In this document: positions 1 through 6,640 of the stretch, in pieces | How positions within the stretch are numbered: the first letter of the stretch is position 1 | How the letters are laid out: each line of letters starts with the position of its first letter | Assembly: GCA_947372155.1 (NCBI GenBank) | Contig: CANBSM010000140.1 | Span: 1-12,087, forward strand | DNA: 12,087 nucleotides | Source: Burkholderiaceae bacterium | GTDB lineage: Bacteria; Pseudomonadota; Gammaproteobacteria; Burkholderiales; Burkholderiaceae | Reading direction: 5' to 3' | Made by a program: the position numbers and the translations under genes | Notes under the pieces: generated by a model | Seen by the model: the letters and a program-made list of their open reading frames with translations, nothing else | Told to the model about the DNA's origin: nothing | The model's database searches: none

Positions 1-127
1 AAGCGGTAGCGAATTCATTGGCATCAACTGGGAGATTGAGTCTTGTGGCTTCAGCAGCGATTGATCCATGCCAGTCAACTACTGTGCCAAAGACATCAAA
101 CGCTAGTATTTTTGGATCGATACTCAT
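1..127 (-). CDS. Type II haloacid dehalogenase-like HAD hydrolase (N-terminal part, cut by window edge)
   Basis: Only the first 42 codons are present; the gene runs off the left edge. The reading frame opens with ATG at 125-127 on the minus strand and reads MSIDPKILAFDVFGTVVDWH at its start. The DVFGT stretch (Asp11) is HAD motif I, where the first Asp is the nucleophile that forms the covalent intermediate. The FDxFGTxVDWxxS pattern is typical of (S)-2-haloacid dehalogenases (type II), cytosolic enzymes that remove halide from 2-haloacids by hydrolysis. HAD substrate cannot be told from this piece alone, so a phosphatase or another dehalogenase-like member remains possible. There is no strong ribosome binding site in front of the ATG, only AT-rich sequence. 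It points away from the MBL gene and shares the upstream gap with it. Confidence 0.8.
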   Translation of the reverse strand, partial: MSIDPKILAFDVFGTVVDWHGSIAAEATRLNLPVDANEFATA

Positions 128-200
128 TTTTTAAAGTTCTTTTGTTGGGGCCTGTATTGAAGGAAAAAGTACACCAGTGATGAGATATTAGTTGAACTCT

Positions 201-234
201 AAAGAAAAAGCCCCAGAACTTTCATTCAAGGGCT
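201..234 (-). terminator. Leftward rho-independent terminator-like hairpin
   Basis: Read on the minus strand, AGCCC (234-230) pairs with GGGCT (213-209). Inside it, after a 2x2 internal loop, GAA (227-225) pairs with TTC (218-216) around a 6-nt loop. The stem is followed at once by TTTTCTTT (208-201). The plus-strand reading has no T-run after the stem, so the element works leftward if at all. The stem is short, so confidence is moderate. It stands upstream of the HAD gene rather than behind any gene in view. Confidence 0.4.
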
Positions 235-382
235 GCGTATTACTGGTAGGTTGGGTGAAATAGGTTTCATTTGCCTAGTCTATAAGCAACAGGTGTGAGT
301 TACCATTTTCGAAATGATTTAATATGGGGGCGAGACTTTAGCTGCATTTATAAAAATGACTGAATTAAAAAAATGTATAACT

Positions 383-387
383 AGGAG
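383..387 (+). promoter_or_regulatory. Ribosome binding site of the MBL-fold hydrolase
   Basis: AGGAG sits 11 nt before the ATG at 399 and 8 nt before an in-frame TTG at 396. Spacing alone slightly favours TTG, but ATG is the far more common start codon. The two choices differ by one residue. Confidence 0.6.
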
Positions 388-398
388 CGAGACAATTG

Positions 399-1187
399 AT
401 GAACAAGCCAATTTGGGAGGCATACGCACTACGCTATGCAACAGTTCAAAGACGTAGGATAGAAAACTTCATTGCTCATGATTCACATGATTTAGCAACC
501 AATATGGATTACTTTGTTTGGTTCTTGAAGAGTGGGAATGAAACCATCCTAGTTGATACCGGGTTTAATCAGGATGCGGCCAATCTCAGGAAGCGCAATT
601 ATTTGAGATGCCCAATTGAATCTCTTAAGGTGTCAGGGATTCAGGCGCAAGATCTTAAAGACGTCATTATTACGCATGCTCACTATGACCATGCAGGAAA
701 TACTGCCTTGTTAAAGAAATCCCGCTTTCATATTCAAGAGCGTGAAATGTCCTATGCGACTGGGCCTGATATGAGGCACGCTTTTTGTCGTCACGCCTAC
801 GATCCTCATGATGTTTGTGAGTTGGTATATGCGAATTTTCAAGACCGCGTTGGTTTTCATGATGGCGCATATGAGCTGCGTCCGGGTATAGAAGTGCATT
901 GGGTTGGAGGTCATACTCGTGGCCTACAGATTGTTCGGGTTCATACCAAGAGGGGTTGGATTGTGTTGGCCTCTGATGCGGCACATTATTTAGAAAACTT
1001 TACGAATCGCTCACCTTTCCCGATTGTTACCGACGTCAGTGATATGTTAAGGGGCTATGAACTCATTCAGTCATTAGCTGACTCTGACAAGCATGTTATC
1101 GCTGGCCATGATCCCTTAACGATGTCCCTATACAAAAGAGTAGGACGTGAAGATTTAGAAATTGTCTCCTTAGTCGATCCTTTGTAG
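399..1187 (+). CDS. MBL-fold metallo-hydrolase, N-acyl homoserine lactonase-like family
   Basis: This is a 262-residue metallo-beta-lactamase-fold hydrolase without a signal peptide, so probably cytosolic. The di-metal site is complete: DTG at 53-55, the HxHxDH signature HAHYDH at 93-98, a third-ligand histidine in GGHTRG (His172), the bridging Asp in SDAAHY (Asp193) and the late His in AGHDP (His237). Order and spacing match the AHL-lactonase/4-pyridoxolactonase branch, whose members open lactone rings with two zinc ions; the length (about 250-280) also fits. Whether the real substrate is an acyl-homoserine lactone or a catabolic lactone cannot be read from the sequence. The setting, with an MmgE/PrpD gene 38 nt downstream on the same strand, favours a catabolic role over quorum quenching. 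The start at ATG 399 was preferred over TTG 396. Confidence 0.85.
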   Translation: MNKPIWEAYALRYATVQRRRIENFIAHDSHDLATNMDYFVWFLKSGNETILVDTGFNQDAANLRKRNYLRCPIESLKVSGIQAQDLKDVIITHAHYDHAGNTALLKKSRFHIQEREMSYATGPDMRHAFCRHAYDPHDVCELVYANFQDRVGFHDGAYELRPGIEVHWVGGHTRGLQIVRVHTKRGWIVLASDAAHYLENFTNRSPFPIVTDVSDMLRGYELIQSLADSDKHVIAGHDPLTMSLYKRVGREDLEIVSLVDPL

Positions 1188-1225
1188 TTTTGGAGCTCAA
1201 GCTAGCCTTACACGAAAGATCAGGA

Positions 1226-2575
1226 ATGCCATTAAAGAACCATAGTCAATATATTGCGGATTTTGTTTTTCAGTCTAGCGGTAATGAATTATCTCCCGCA
1301 GTATTGCATGAGGCTAAGCGTTCATTAATGAATTATTTCGCAGTTGCTTTTGCTGCTGGAAAAGATGAGACGATTTCTAAAGCCATTTCAGTTTTTAGTC
1401 GTTTTAGCGCCAATACAGCCGCTTCTATTGTAGGCAGAAATATCAAGACGGATATGTTAAATGCCGCAGCATTAAACGCTATGGCTGCTAATGTCTTTGA
1501 CTTTGATGATACGCATATTCCTACGATTATTCATCCAACTGCGCCGGTGGCATCGGCAATCTTGGCCTTATCTCAAACACAAAAAATAAATGGCGCTGCT
1601 TTTTTGCAGGCTTTAATTTTGGGTATGGAGGTCGAGTGTCGTATTGGTAATGCAATTTCGCCAATGCACTACAGCAGGGGCTGGCACATTACCTCTACTT
1701 GTGGCGTTTTTGGTTCAGCCATGGCAGCAGGAAAACTGTTGAACTTAAGTGCTCAGCAATTGAATTGGGCTCTTGGGGCAGCTAGCGCTCAGGCCTCAGG
1801 CTTAGTTGAGACTTTGGGAACGATGTCTAAGAGTATGAGCGTTGGGAATGCTGCGCGTAATGGTTTGTTGTCAGCAATATTGGCTGAGCAGGACTTTGCT
1901 GGCCCTGACTTTCCGCTGGATGGAGAGAGGGGTTTTCTGAGGGTCTTTAGTGAAAATCCAAAGCTAGAGAGCTTGGTTGATGGTCTTGGTTCACAGTGGG
2001 AAGTCTTAAACAACACCTATAAGCCCTATCCATGTGGAGTTGTGTTAAATCCAGTGATTCAAGCCTGTCTTGAATTGCATCATCAGTTTGCCACTATGGC
2101 AAGAGATGCTCACTCTCTTGAGTATATTGAGCTGACAGGTAACCCTTTACTGAAACAGCGTACAGATAGGCCTAGCATTCGGACCGGTAGGGAGTCTCAG
2201 GTGAGTGCTCAGCATGCTGTGGGTGTATGTCTTATCAGGGGTAAGGCTGGTTTACCAGAGTTTAGCGATGAAGCTGTCAATGATTTAGCTGTGAGGGCGG
2301 TAAGTAAGAAATTACGCTTTATCGATGATGCGTCAATGAGCGTCGATGCTGTGAAGGTTTGTTTCAAGATGCGAGATCAAGCAGTCGCTGTAGTTGAAAT
2401 TGCCCATGCCAAAGGATCGCTTGCCGATCCTTTGAGTGATTCCGATCTTGAACAGAAATTACGTGAATTAGCCGCTTACGGTAAAGCTGGCTATCAGCCA
2501 CAGGCGTTAATTGAGCAAATTTGGACTATAGAGCAGATGGATGATGTTGGCCAATTAATGGCATTGACAGCTTAA
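1226..2575 (+). CDS. MmgE/PrpD family protein (2-methylcitrate dehydratase / cis-aconitate decarboxylase superfamily)
   Basis: The protein has 449 residues from the ATG at 1226, close to the family's usual 450. Family landmarks occur in order: NVFDFDDTH (89-97), the histidine in IIHPTAP (His103), GMEVECRIG (133-141), GWHITSTCGVFG (152-163), LGTMSKSMSVGNAARNG (197-213) and YKPYPCG (265-271). Members include 2-methylcitrate dehydratase, cis-aconitate decarboxylase and many uncharacterised cytosolic enzymes acting on small polycarboxylates, so the substrate stays open. In the lysine loop the histidine common in PrpD-type members (KxxHxG) is Ser (K202 S M S V G207), and after KPYPCG the usual His is Asn275, which points to a divergent subgroup. 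The frame is open back to a TTG at 1190, but that codon has no ribosome binding site; ATG 1226 has GAAAG 7 nt upstream. Its stop overlaps by 4 nt the stop of the convergent Bug gene. Confidence 0.85.
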   Translation: MPLKNHSQYIADFVFQSSGNELSPAVLHEAKRSLMNYFAVAFAAGKDETISKAISVFSRFSANTAASIVGRNIKTDMLNAAALNAMAANVFDFDDTHIPTIIHPTAPVASAILALSQTQKINGAAFLQALILGMEVECRIGNAISPMHYSRGWHITSTCGVFGSAMAAGKLLNLSAQQLNWALGAASAQASGLVETLGTMSKSMSVGNAARNGLLSAILAEQDFAGPDFPLDGERGFLRVFSENPKLESLVDGLGSQWEVLNNTYKPYPCGVVLNPVIQACLELHHQFATMARDAHSLEYIELTGNPLLKQRTDRPSIRTGRESQVSAQHAVGVCLIRGKAGLPEFSDEAVNDLAVRAVSKKLRFIDDASMSVDAVKVCFKMRDQAVAVVEIAHAKGSLADPLSDSDLEQKLRELAAYGKAGYQPQALIEQIWTIEQMDDVGQLMALTA

Positions 2576-3546
2576 TCAAGCTTGATATTAGATTCGCGCA
2601 CTACTTTCCCCCATTTATCTACCTCAGCTTTGATATAGATCGTGAAGTCCTCTGGGCTTCCCCCAACAATTTCAAGGCCATCCTTTGAGAAGCGAGTGCG
2701 AATTTCTGGATCTTTCAATGCCTTTGCGATCTCTTGATTTAGTTTTTTAATGATTGCTGGCGGTGTTTTGGCTGGCGCCAAGATGCCGTGCCAAGCTACA
2801 GCCTCAAATCCTGGGTAGCCAGACTCTGCAATGCTGGGGACGTCGGGTAATAGACGTGAGCGGTTTTTACTGGTTACCGCAATTGCTCTAATGCGGTTAT
2901 CAAGAACCATTGGGGTTGAAGAGCCTGCATCGCCAAATGTCATCGAGACGACTCCCGCAACAGCATCCATGAGGGCAGGGCCGGCACCTTTGTATGGCAC
3001 ATGAGTCATTTGAATTTTGCTAGCCTTCATAAAAAGCTCGGCAGCCAATTGCGCCGAACTGCCATTTCCGGCGGTACTAAAAGTAATTGCGCCAGGATGT
3101 GTTTTCGCAAATGCCACAAGTTCGACCAGATTTTTTTCTGGAAGATTGAGGTTGACAGCCAAAACATAGGGATAGCTGGTGAGTTGAATGATCGGAGAAA
3201 AATCTTTAATAGGGTCATAAGGAATTTTTGTGAACAATGCTGGGTTAATTGCATTTGGACCTGTTTGCCCTAGCAATAAGGTGTAACCATCCGGGGGAGC
3301 CTTAGCAACTAAATCCGAACCGATGATTCCTCCTGCGCTACCTTTGTTTTCAATAATGAAAGGCTGTCCAAGTTGCGTGGAGACCTTTTGGAAAACTGCT
3401 CTTGCGACGATATCAGCTCCACCGCCTGCCGCGAAAGGAACAATCACCTTTACTGGCCTACTTGGATAGTCATCTGCAAGTGTGTTGTAGCTTGCAAGCG
3501 CTAGAAAAATGGTGATGATGGCGACAATATATTTGGACAATTGCAT
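2572..3546 (-). CDS. Bug/TctC-family periplasmic solute-binding protein
   Basis: This 324-residue protein belongs to the Bug (Bordetella uptake gene, TctC) family of tripartite tricarboxylate transporter receptors. A Sec signal peptide spans residues 1-24 (basic start, hydrophobic IVAIITIFLALA, then TLA before DDYPSRP). The family hallmarks follow: YPSRPVKVIVPFAAGGGAD (27-45), with Asp45 in the ligand-binding loop, IIENKGSAGGIIG (64-76), PPDGYTLLLG (84-93) and HVPYKGAGPA in the middle. Bug proteins bind carboxylates or related small acids in the periplasm and normally pass them to TctAB. No tctA or tctB lies in the window, so it is an orphan receptor, as is very common in Burkholderiales. It is divergent from a second Bug gene and converges on the MmgE/PrpD gene. 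The ribosome binding site is weak. The ligand is unknown. Confidence 0.9.
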   Translation of the reverse strand: MQLSKYIVAIITIFLALASYNTLADDYPSRPVKVIVPFAAGGGADIVARAVFQKVSTQLGQPFIIENKGSAGGIIGSDLVAKAPPDGYTLLLGQTGPNAINPALFTKIPYDPIKDFSPIIQLTSYPYVLAVNLNLPEKNLVELVAFAKTHPGAITFSTAGNGSSAQLAAELFMKASKIQMTHVPYKGAGPALMDAVAGVVSMTFGDAGSSTPMVLDNRIRAIAVTSKNRSRLLPDVPSIAESGYPGFEAVAWHGILAPAKTPPAIIKKLNQEIAKALKDPEIRTRFSKDGLEIVGGSPEDFTIYIKAEVDKWGKVVRESNIKLD

Positions 3547-3621
3547 CTCGATTAGTGGATATAAATAGTAGGTAATAATGTTACGATAAAGCTCGATAAC
3601 GATATCAAAAAGGCATTGCCA
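3547..3621. promoter_or_regulatory. Divergent promoter region between two Bug genes
   Basis: These 75 bp must hold the promoters of both flanking solute-binding protein genes. The stretch is AT-rich. CTCGAT occurs twice in the same direction (3547-3552 and 3592-3597), about four helical turns apart, a possible regulator contact. No convincing -35/-10 pair was found on either strand. The plus gene has AAAAGG (about 3608-3613), 8 nt before its ATG. Confidence 0.4.
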
Positions 3622-4605
3622 ATGTTGAAAAAAAATTCGCTAGTAGGACTCATTCTAGTTTGCATTTCTACTATCTCATTCTTTTCAAATCAAGCCCTTG
3701 CTCAAAGCTATCCGAATCGACCAATTAGACTCATTATTCCCTTTGCTCCTGGCGGGGTAACCGATATCGGTGGGCGCTATATTGCGAACCAACTCTCTAT
3801 TAAGCTTGGTCAGCAGGTAGTTGTTGAAAATAAGTCAGGCGCATCTGGCAATATCGGGGCAGCTTTTGTGGCTCAAGCTGAGCCTGATGGCTATACATTA
3901 TTGCTGGGGTTTGATGGAACCCTGGTGATCAACCCCCACATTTTTGAAAAAATTTCTTTTGATACCTTGAAGGATTTTTCTGCTGTTGCCAAAATTGGCG
4001 ATGCAGCCTTAGTTTTGGTGGCAAATAATGACTTTCCTGGTAAGACGGTAGCCGATGTAATCGCTATCTCTAAAAAGGATCCGAATGGACTGTCTTATGC
4101 AACTTCTGGTACCGGGGTCACTCCCCATATTGCCGGTGAGCTATTAAAGCAAAAGACGGGCGCCAATCTAACCCCAATTCCATATAAGAGTGGTGGACAG
4201 GCGTTGATTGGCCTCATGAGTGGGGATGTGCCTTTGGCATTTACGGTATTGGCCGGGGCAAATCAGTATGTACAAACTGGACGTCTGAAGCCAATTGCGA
4301 TCTCTGCTAAGGCGCGCGTACCATCTTTACCCAATGTACCCACCTTTATTGAAAGCGGTTACCCAGATATCCATGTGACTTCTTGGATTGGGGTATTAGC
4401 ACCAGCTAAGACACCCAAGGCAGTTGTAAACAGCTTGAATGCCACTATAAATGAAATACTGCAAACCTCTGAGACCAAGGAGAAGCTAAATGCCATTGGC
4501 ATAACGCCAACGCCCACTACTCCAGAAAAATTTGCAGACCAAATTAAATTGGATTTGAATTTATTTGGCCAGATTGTGAAGACAGCTGGAATTAAAGCAG
4601 AGTAA
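3622..4605 (+). CDS. Second Bug/TctC-family periplasmic solute-binding protein
   Basis: This 327-residue Bug-family receptor is clearly homologous to the divergent neighbour but not a near-duplicate. Residues 1-27 are a Sec signal peptide (MLKKN start, hydrophobic LVGLILVCISTISFF core, ALA before QSYPNRP). Hallmarks: YPNRPIRLIIPFAPGGVTD (30-48), VVVENKSGASGNIG (66-79), EPDGYTLLLG (87-96), PYKSGGQALIGLMSG in the middle and SWIGVLAPAKTP near residue 255. Differences from the neighbour in the binding loop (PGGVTD against AGGGAD) suggest a different ligand. A TTG at 3616 is in frame, but AAAAGG about 8 nt before ATG 3622 and the better signal peptide favour ATG. No membrane partner genes are present. 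Its 3' end faces the SDR gene with a 13-nt gap. Confidence 0.9.
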   Translation: MLKKNSLVGLILVCISTISFFSNQALAQSYPNRPIRLIIPFAPGGVTDIGGRYIANQLSIKLGQQVVVENKSGASGNIGAAFVAQAEPDGYTLLLGFDGTLVINPHIFEKISFDTLKDFSAVAKIGDAALVLVANNDFPGKTVADVIAISKKDPNGLSYATSGTGVTPHIAGELLKQKTGANLTPIPYKSGGQALIGLMSGDVPLAFTVLAGANQYVQTGRLKPIAISAKARVPSLPNVPTFIESGYPDIHVTSWIGVLAPAKTPKAVVNSLNATINEILQTSETKEKLNAIGITPTPTTPEKFADQIKLDLNLFGQIVKTAGIKAE

Positions 4606-4612
4606 ATCAGGG

Positions 4613-4634
4613 CCGATTTTAATATCTAAATCGG
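4613..4634. terminator. Short stem-loop at convergent gene ends (weak)
   Basis: CCGATTT (4613-4619) pairs with AAATCGG (4628-4634) around an 8-nt loop, at the junction between the plus-strand Bug gene and the minus-strand SDR gene. It overlaps the last codons of the SDR gene. A clear T-run follows on neither strand, so it may help stop convergent transcripts but is not a canonical terminator. Confidence 0.25.
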
Positions 4635-5383
4635 GCTCCACCATCTACAGAAATCACTTCGCCGCTAATGTATTTAGCTTTATCAGAGGCTAAAAATACG
4701 GCAAGATCTGCAATTTCACTTGCCTCACCCATACGTCCATATGGAAGATTTTTGAGCATTGCATCATAAGCATTGCGATCAATGTCTGTTTTCGGATTTA
4801 ATAAGTTTTGCGTCCGTCCAGTGCGTGTCAGCCCTGGATTGATGCCAACAACTCGTACACAGTGGTCGACACTTTCAGACCCCAATGCCTTTGTAAAGGC
4901 AATCAAGGCTGCATTAGCTGCCGTCGTCCCAATCGACTTAGCGTTTAAGCGTTCGCCCGCTATGCCGATAATATTAATAATGACACCAGACTGTTTGCGA
5001 TACATCTGAGTGCAGGCCGCCCTGCTAAGCATGATGGTTGACATTACTTTCCCATCCCAAGCATCTCGAAAGTTCTTAGGTTCAATTTCTAGTATGCCGC
5101 CGCGACCTATAGCACCTGCAGAATTGACCAATATATCCACTTCAGAAAACACGGGAATGAGTTTTTCAATGTCTTGTTCAAGCGAGAGATTTAGCGGATA
5201 AATATCTACCGAAATATTAAATTCGTTTATTAGTGCATCTTTGGCTTGCTCTAGTGATTTTGAGTCCCTAGCTACTAATTTGAGTGAGTAACCCTCCGAT
5301 GCAAGTGCTTTAGCAATAGCGAATCCGATGCCTTTTGATCCACCGGTTACCAGAGCAGTTTTTTTCTGAGTTTGCGTATTCAT
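4619..5383 (-). CDS. SDR-fold protein lacking the canonical catalytic tetrad
   Basis: The protein has 254 residues, the normal length of a classical short-chain dehydrogenase/reductase. The Rossmann part is intact: TGGSKGIG (13-20) for dinucleotide binding, VNSAG (86-90) in place of NNAG, and a normal C-terminal GEVISVDGGA (241-250). At the active site the canonical residues appear replaced. Aligned on the motif Sx12YxxxK, Ser is Gly140 (NIIGIAG), Tyr is Thr153 and Lys is Asn157 (TTAANAALIAFTKALG matching YSASKAALIAFTKALA). The helix-4 Asn is Lys112. The flanking sequence aligns well, so this is not a frameshift. From memory, an SDR clade with NIIG...GNAALMAFTRALG exists in Burkholderiales; that is not verified here. 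It is the last gene of the transporter operon, 7 nt after the hydrolase, with AGGAA 4 nt before its ATG. It may use another chemistry or bind cofactor without normal reductase activity. Confidence 0.85.
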   Translation of the reverse strand: MNTQTQKKTALVTGGSKGIGFAIAKALASEGYSLKLVARDSKSLEQAKDALINEFNISVDIYPLNLSLEQDIEKLIPVFSEVDILVNSAGAIGRGGILEIEPKNFRDAWDGKVMSTIMLSRAACTQMYRKQSGVIINIIGIAGERLNAKSIGTTAANAALIAFTKALGSESVDHCVRVVGINPGLTRTGRTQNLLNPKTDIDRNAYDAMLKNLPYGRMGEASEIADLAVFLASDKAKYISGEVISVDGGARFRY

Positions 5384-5390
5384 TGCATTC

Positions 5391-6623
5391 CTAATGATTA
5401 ATGCGCTCTTTAAGTGCGTTTAGGGGTGCGAGTAAATAAGGCATTAATCCTTCTGGATTCTCCACCATCGGAAAGTGTCCGAAACCTTTGAGTTCGGTAA
5501 ATGTCGCTCCCGGGATTTCATTAGCTACTTTTAAGGTGTCTGCTGGCGTTGCGGAGTAGTCATAGTCGCCGGTTAATAGCCAAAGAGGCGTTATTTGTGT
5601 GTTCACAGATCCTGTGTGATGGTGCGCATCAAAGTCATCGCTGTAAAAAGCCAGATCTCCGTCATATGCACTCGGCGCACCCTGTGAGTAAATCCAGGTT
5701 GCATAATCTTTACGAGATTTAGGGCTAGTGGGGCTCAGTAGAGATCCAACCCATGCTGCTGCAAGTCTAGCCCCATGAACCTTGGGGTGATTAAGGTATG
5801 GGGAGCGTCGACCGGGCGAGCGGTAGGGCATCTCGAGTAGCACGCCACCTATGACTCTGTTGGGATGCTTTGCCATTAATGCAAGTCCAATTGCTGAGCC
5901 CATTGAGCAACCCATCACAATCGCTTGTTTAATATTGGCGGCATCCATGTAATCAATAATCCAGCGAAGGTAGTCCGCTTCAGTGAGGCGCCAGTTCCAG
6001 TTTGCCGACCCCGGTGGGAGAGGGGATCTGCCATGACCAGGAATATCAAATGCATGCATCGACCACTCTGCTTGCAGTTGTTTGTCACTCATTAAGCCAT
6101 GCCACTGTCTTGAATCTGCACCAGCTGTGTGGAGCATTAGAATGACTGGTTTATTCAGGGAACCAGATTGCTCTTGATAGACCCAGTAGTCTTTTTTTGG
6201 GCCAACTTTTAAATAAGACCCTGAAATATTTTCTAGTCCATCCCAATTAATATTTTTTGATTCGGTTGGATGAAGTGTATTTCTGAAGGTCTCAAGCAAG
6301 CGCTCTAAAAAAGGGAGGGACTGGGCTATATGAATATCTTCACCCGTGAGTGTGAAATCAGGCACTTGCCTGCGAAGCGCTCCAATGGATTGATATCCAA
6401 CAGGCGGATCTGAGGACCATACCTTTTTCCAGGTGGCCTCACTGGCTCTTAGGCTGATTATAGGAAGCTGAGGATGCGATGGCAGGATCTCAAATTGTTG
6501 AATGCCACCATTCGCATCTACCACCTCTAGGACGCACTGGAATTCGCAGTAACGTGCATCAGCCATTACCTCAGGAATATTGAGACATTTTTCTAAGGTG
6601 GATTGTATTAAATGAGGTGACAT
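5391..6623 (-). CDS. Alpha/beta-fold hydrolase with N-terminal extension
   Basis: The product has 410 residues. The C-terminal 260 are an alpha/beta hydrolase: LMLHTAG (162-168) supplies the oxyanion hole, DIPGHGRS (193-200) is the usual loop, GCSMG (238-242) holds nucleophile Ser240, TGDYD (351-355) the acid (Asp353, or Asp355) and GFGHFP (380-385) catalytic His383. The triad is complete, so an active esterase, lactonase or C-C hydrolase is likely. Enol-lactonase (PcaD-like) and carboxylesterase members look similar. Residues 1-120 are unusual: LRASEATWKKVW (58-69), GYQSIGAL (76-83), LTGE (92-95) and a helix ending in LERLLETFRN recall SCP2-like lipid/acyl-binding folds, by pattern only. There is no signal peptide, so it is cytosolic. 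It sits 17 nt after livF and 7 nt before the SDR gene and so is probably cotranscribed with the transporter. The start ATG has no clear ribosome binding site. Confidence 0.85.
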   Translation of the reverse strand: MSPHLIQSTLEKCLNIPEVMADARYCEFQCVLEVVDANGGIQQFEILPSHPQLPIISLRASEATWKKVWSSDPPVGYQSIGALRRQVPDFTLTGEDIHIAQSLPFLERLLETFRNTLHPTESKNINWDGLENISGSYLKVGPKKDYWVYQEQSGSLNKPVILMLHTAGADSRQWHGLMSDKQLQAEWSMHAFDIPGHGRSPLPPGSANWNWRLTEADYLRWIIDYMDAANIKQAIVMGCSMGSAIGLALMAKHPNRVIGGVLLEMPYRSPGRRSPYLNHPKVHGARLAAAWVGSLLSPTSPKSRKDYATWIYSQGAPSAYDGDLAFYSDDFDAHHHTGSVNTQITPLWLLTGDYDYSATPADTLKVANEIPGATFTELKGFGHFPMVENPEGLMPYLLAPLNALKERINH

Positions 6624-6640
6624 GATTTCAGTAAGAAAGA

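Larger units (their letters stand above)
128..398. other. Divergent intergenic region with no gene
   Basis: This 271-bp stretch lies between the leftward HAD gene and the rightward MBL gene. No convincing ORF, tRNA or repeat is seen. It contains a leftward terminator-like hairpin (201-234) and, at its right end, the ribosome binding site of the MBL gene. Both neighbours must be transcribed out of it, yet no -35/-10 pair with good spacing could be found: TATAAA at 349-354 and TATAAC at 376-381 resemble -10 boxes but lack a recognisable -35 about 17 bp upstream. Confidence 0.6.

Noticed and set aside
226..270. 14-residue minus-strand ORF just before the leftward hairpin, possible leader peptide
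   Set aside because: It has no ribosome binding site, no run of a regulatory amino acid, and its stop lies within the hairpin; attenuation cannot be argued from it.
670..984. Open frame on the minus strand inside the MBL gene
   Set aside because: It lies wholly opposite a gene with a complete metal-binding motif set and has no recognisable domain or ribosome binding site.
399..1187. Assignment of the MBL gene as a quorum-quenching AHL lactonase
   Set aside because: The fold and motifs fit the family, but no luxI/luxR gene is near and the neighbours are catabolic, so only a lactonase-like call is made.
1190..1225. TTG start giving a 12-residue longer MmgE/PrpD protein
   Set aside because: There is no ribosome binding site before it and it follows the MBL stop by 2 nt; ATG 1226 is better placed and gives the family's normal length.
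3001..3273. Plus-strand open frame opposite the first Bug gene
   Set aside because: The opposite strand encodes a clear Bug protein across this stretch; the predicted peptide resembles no family.
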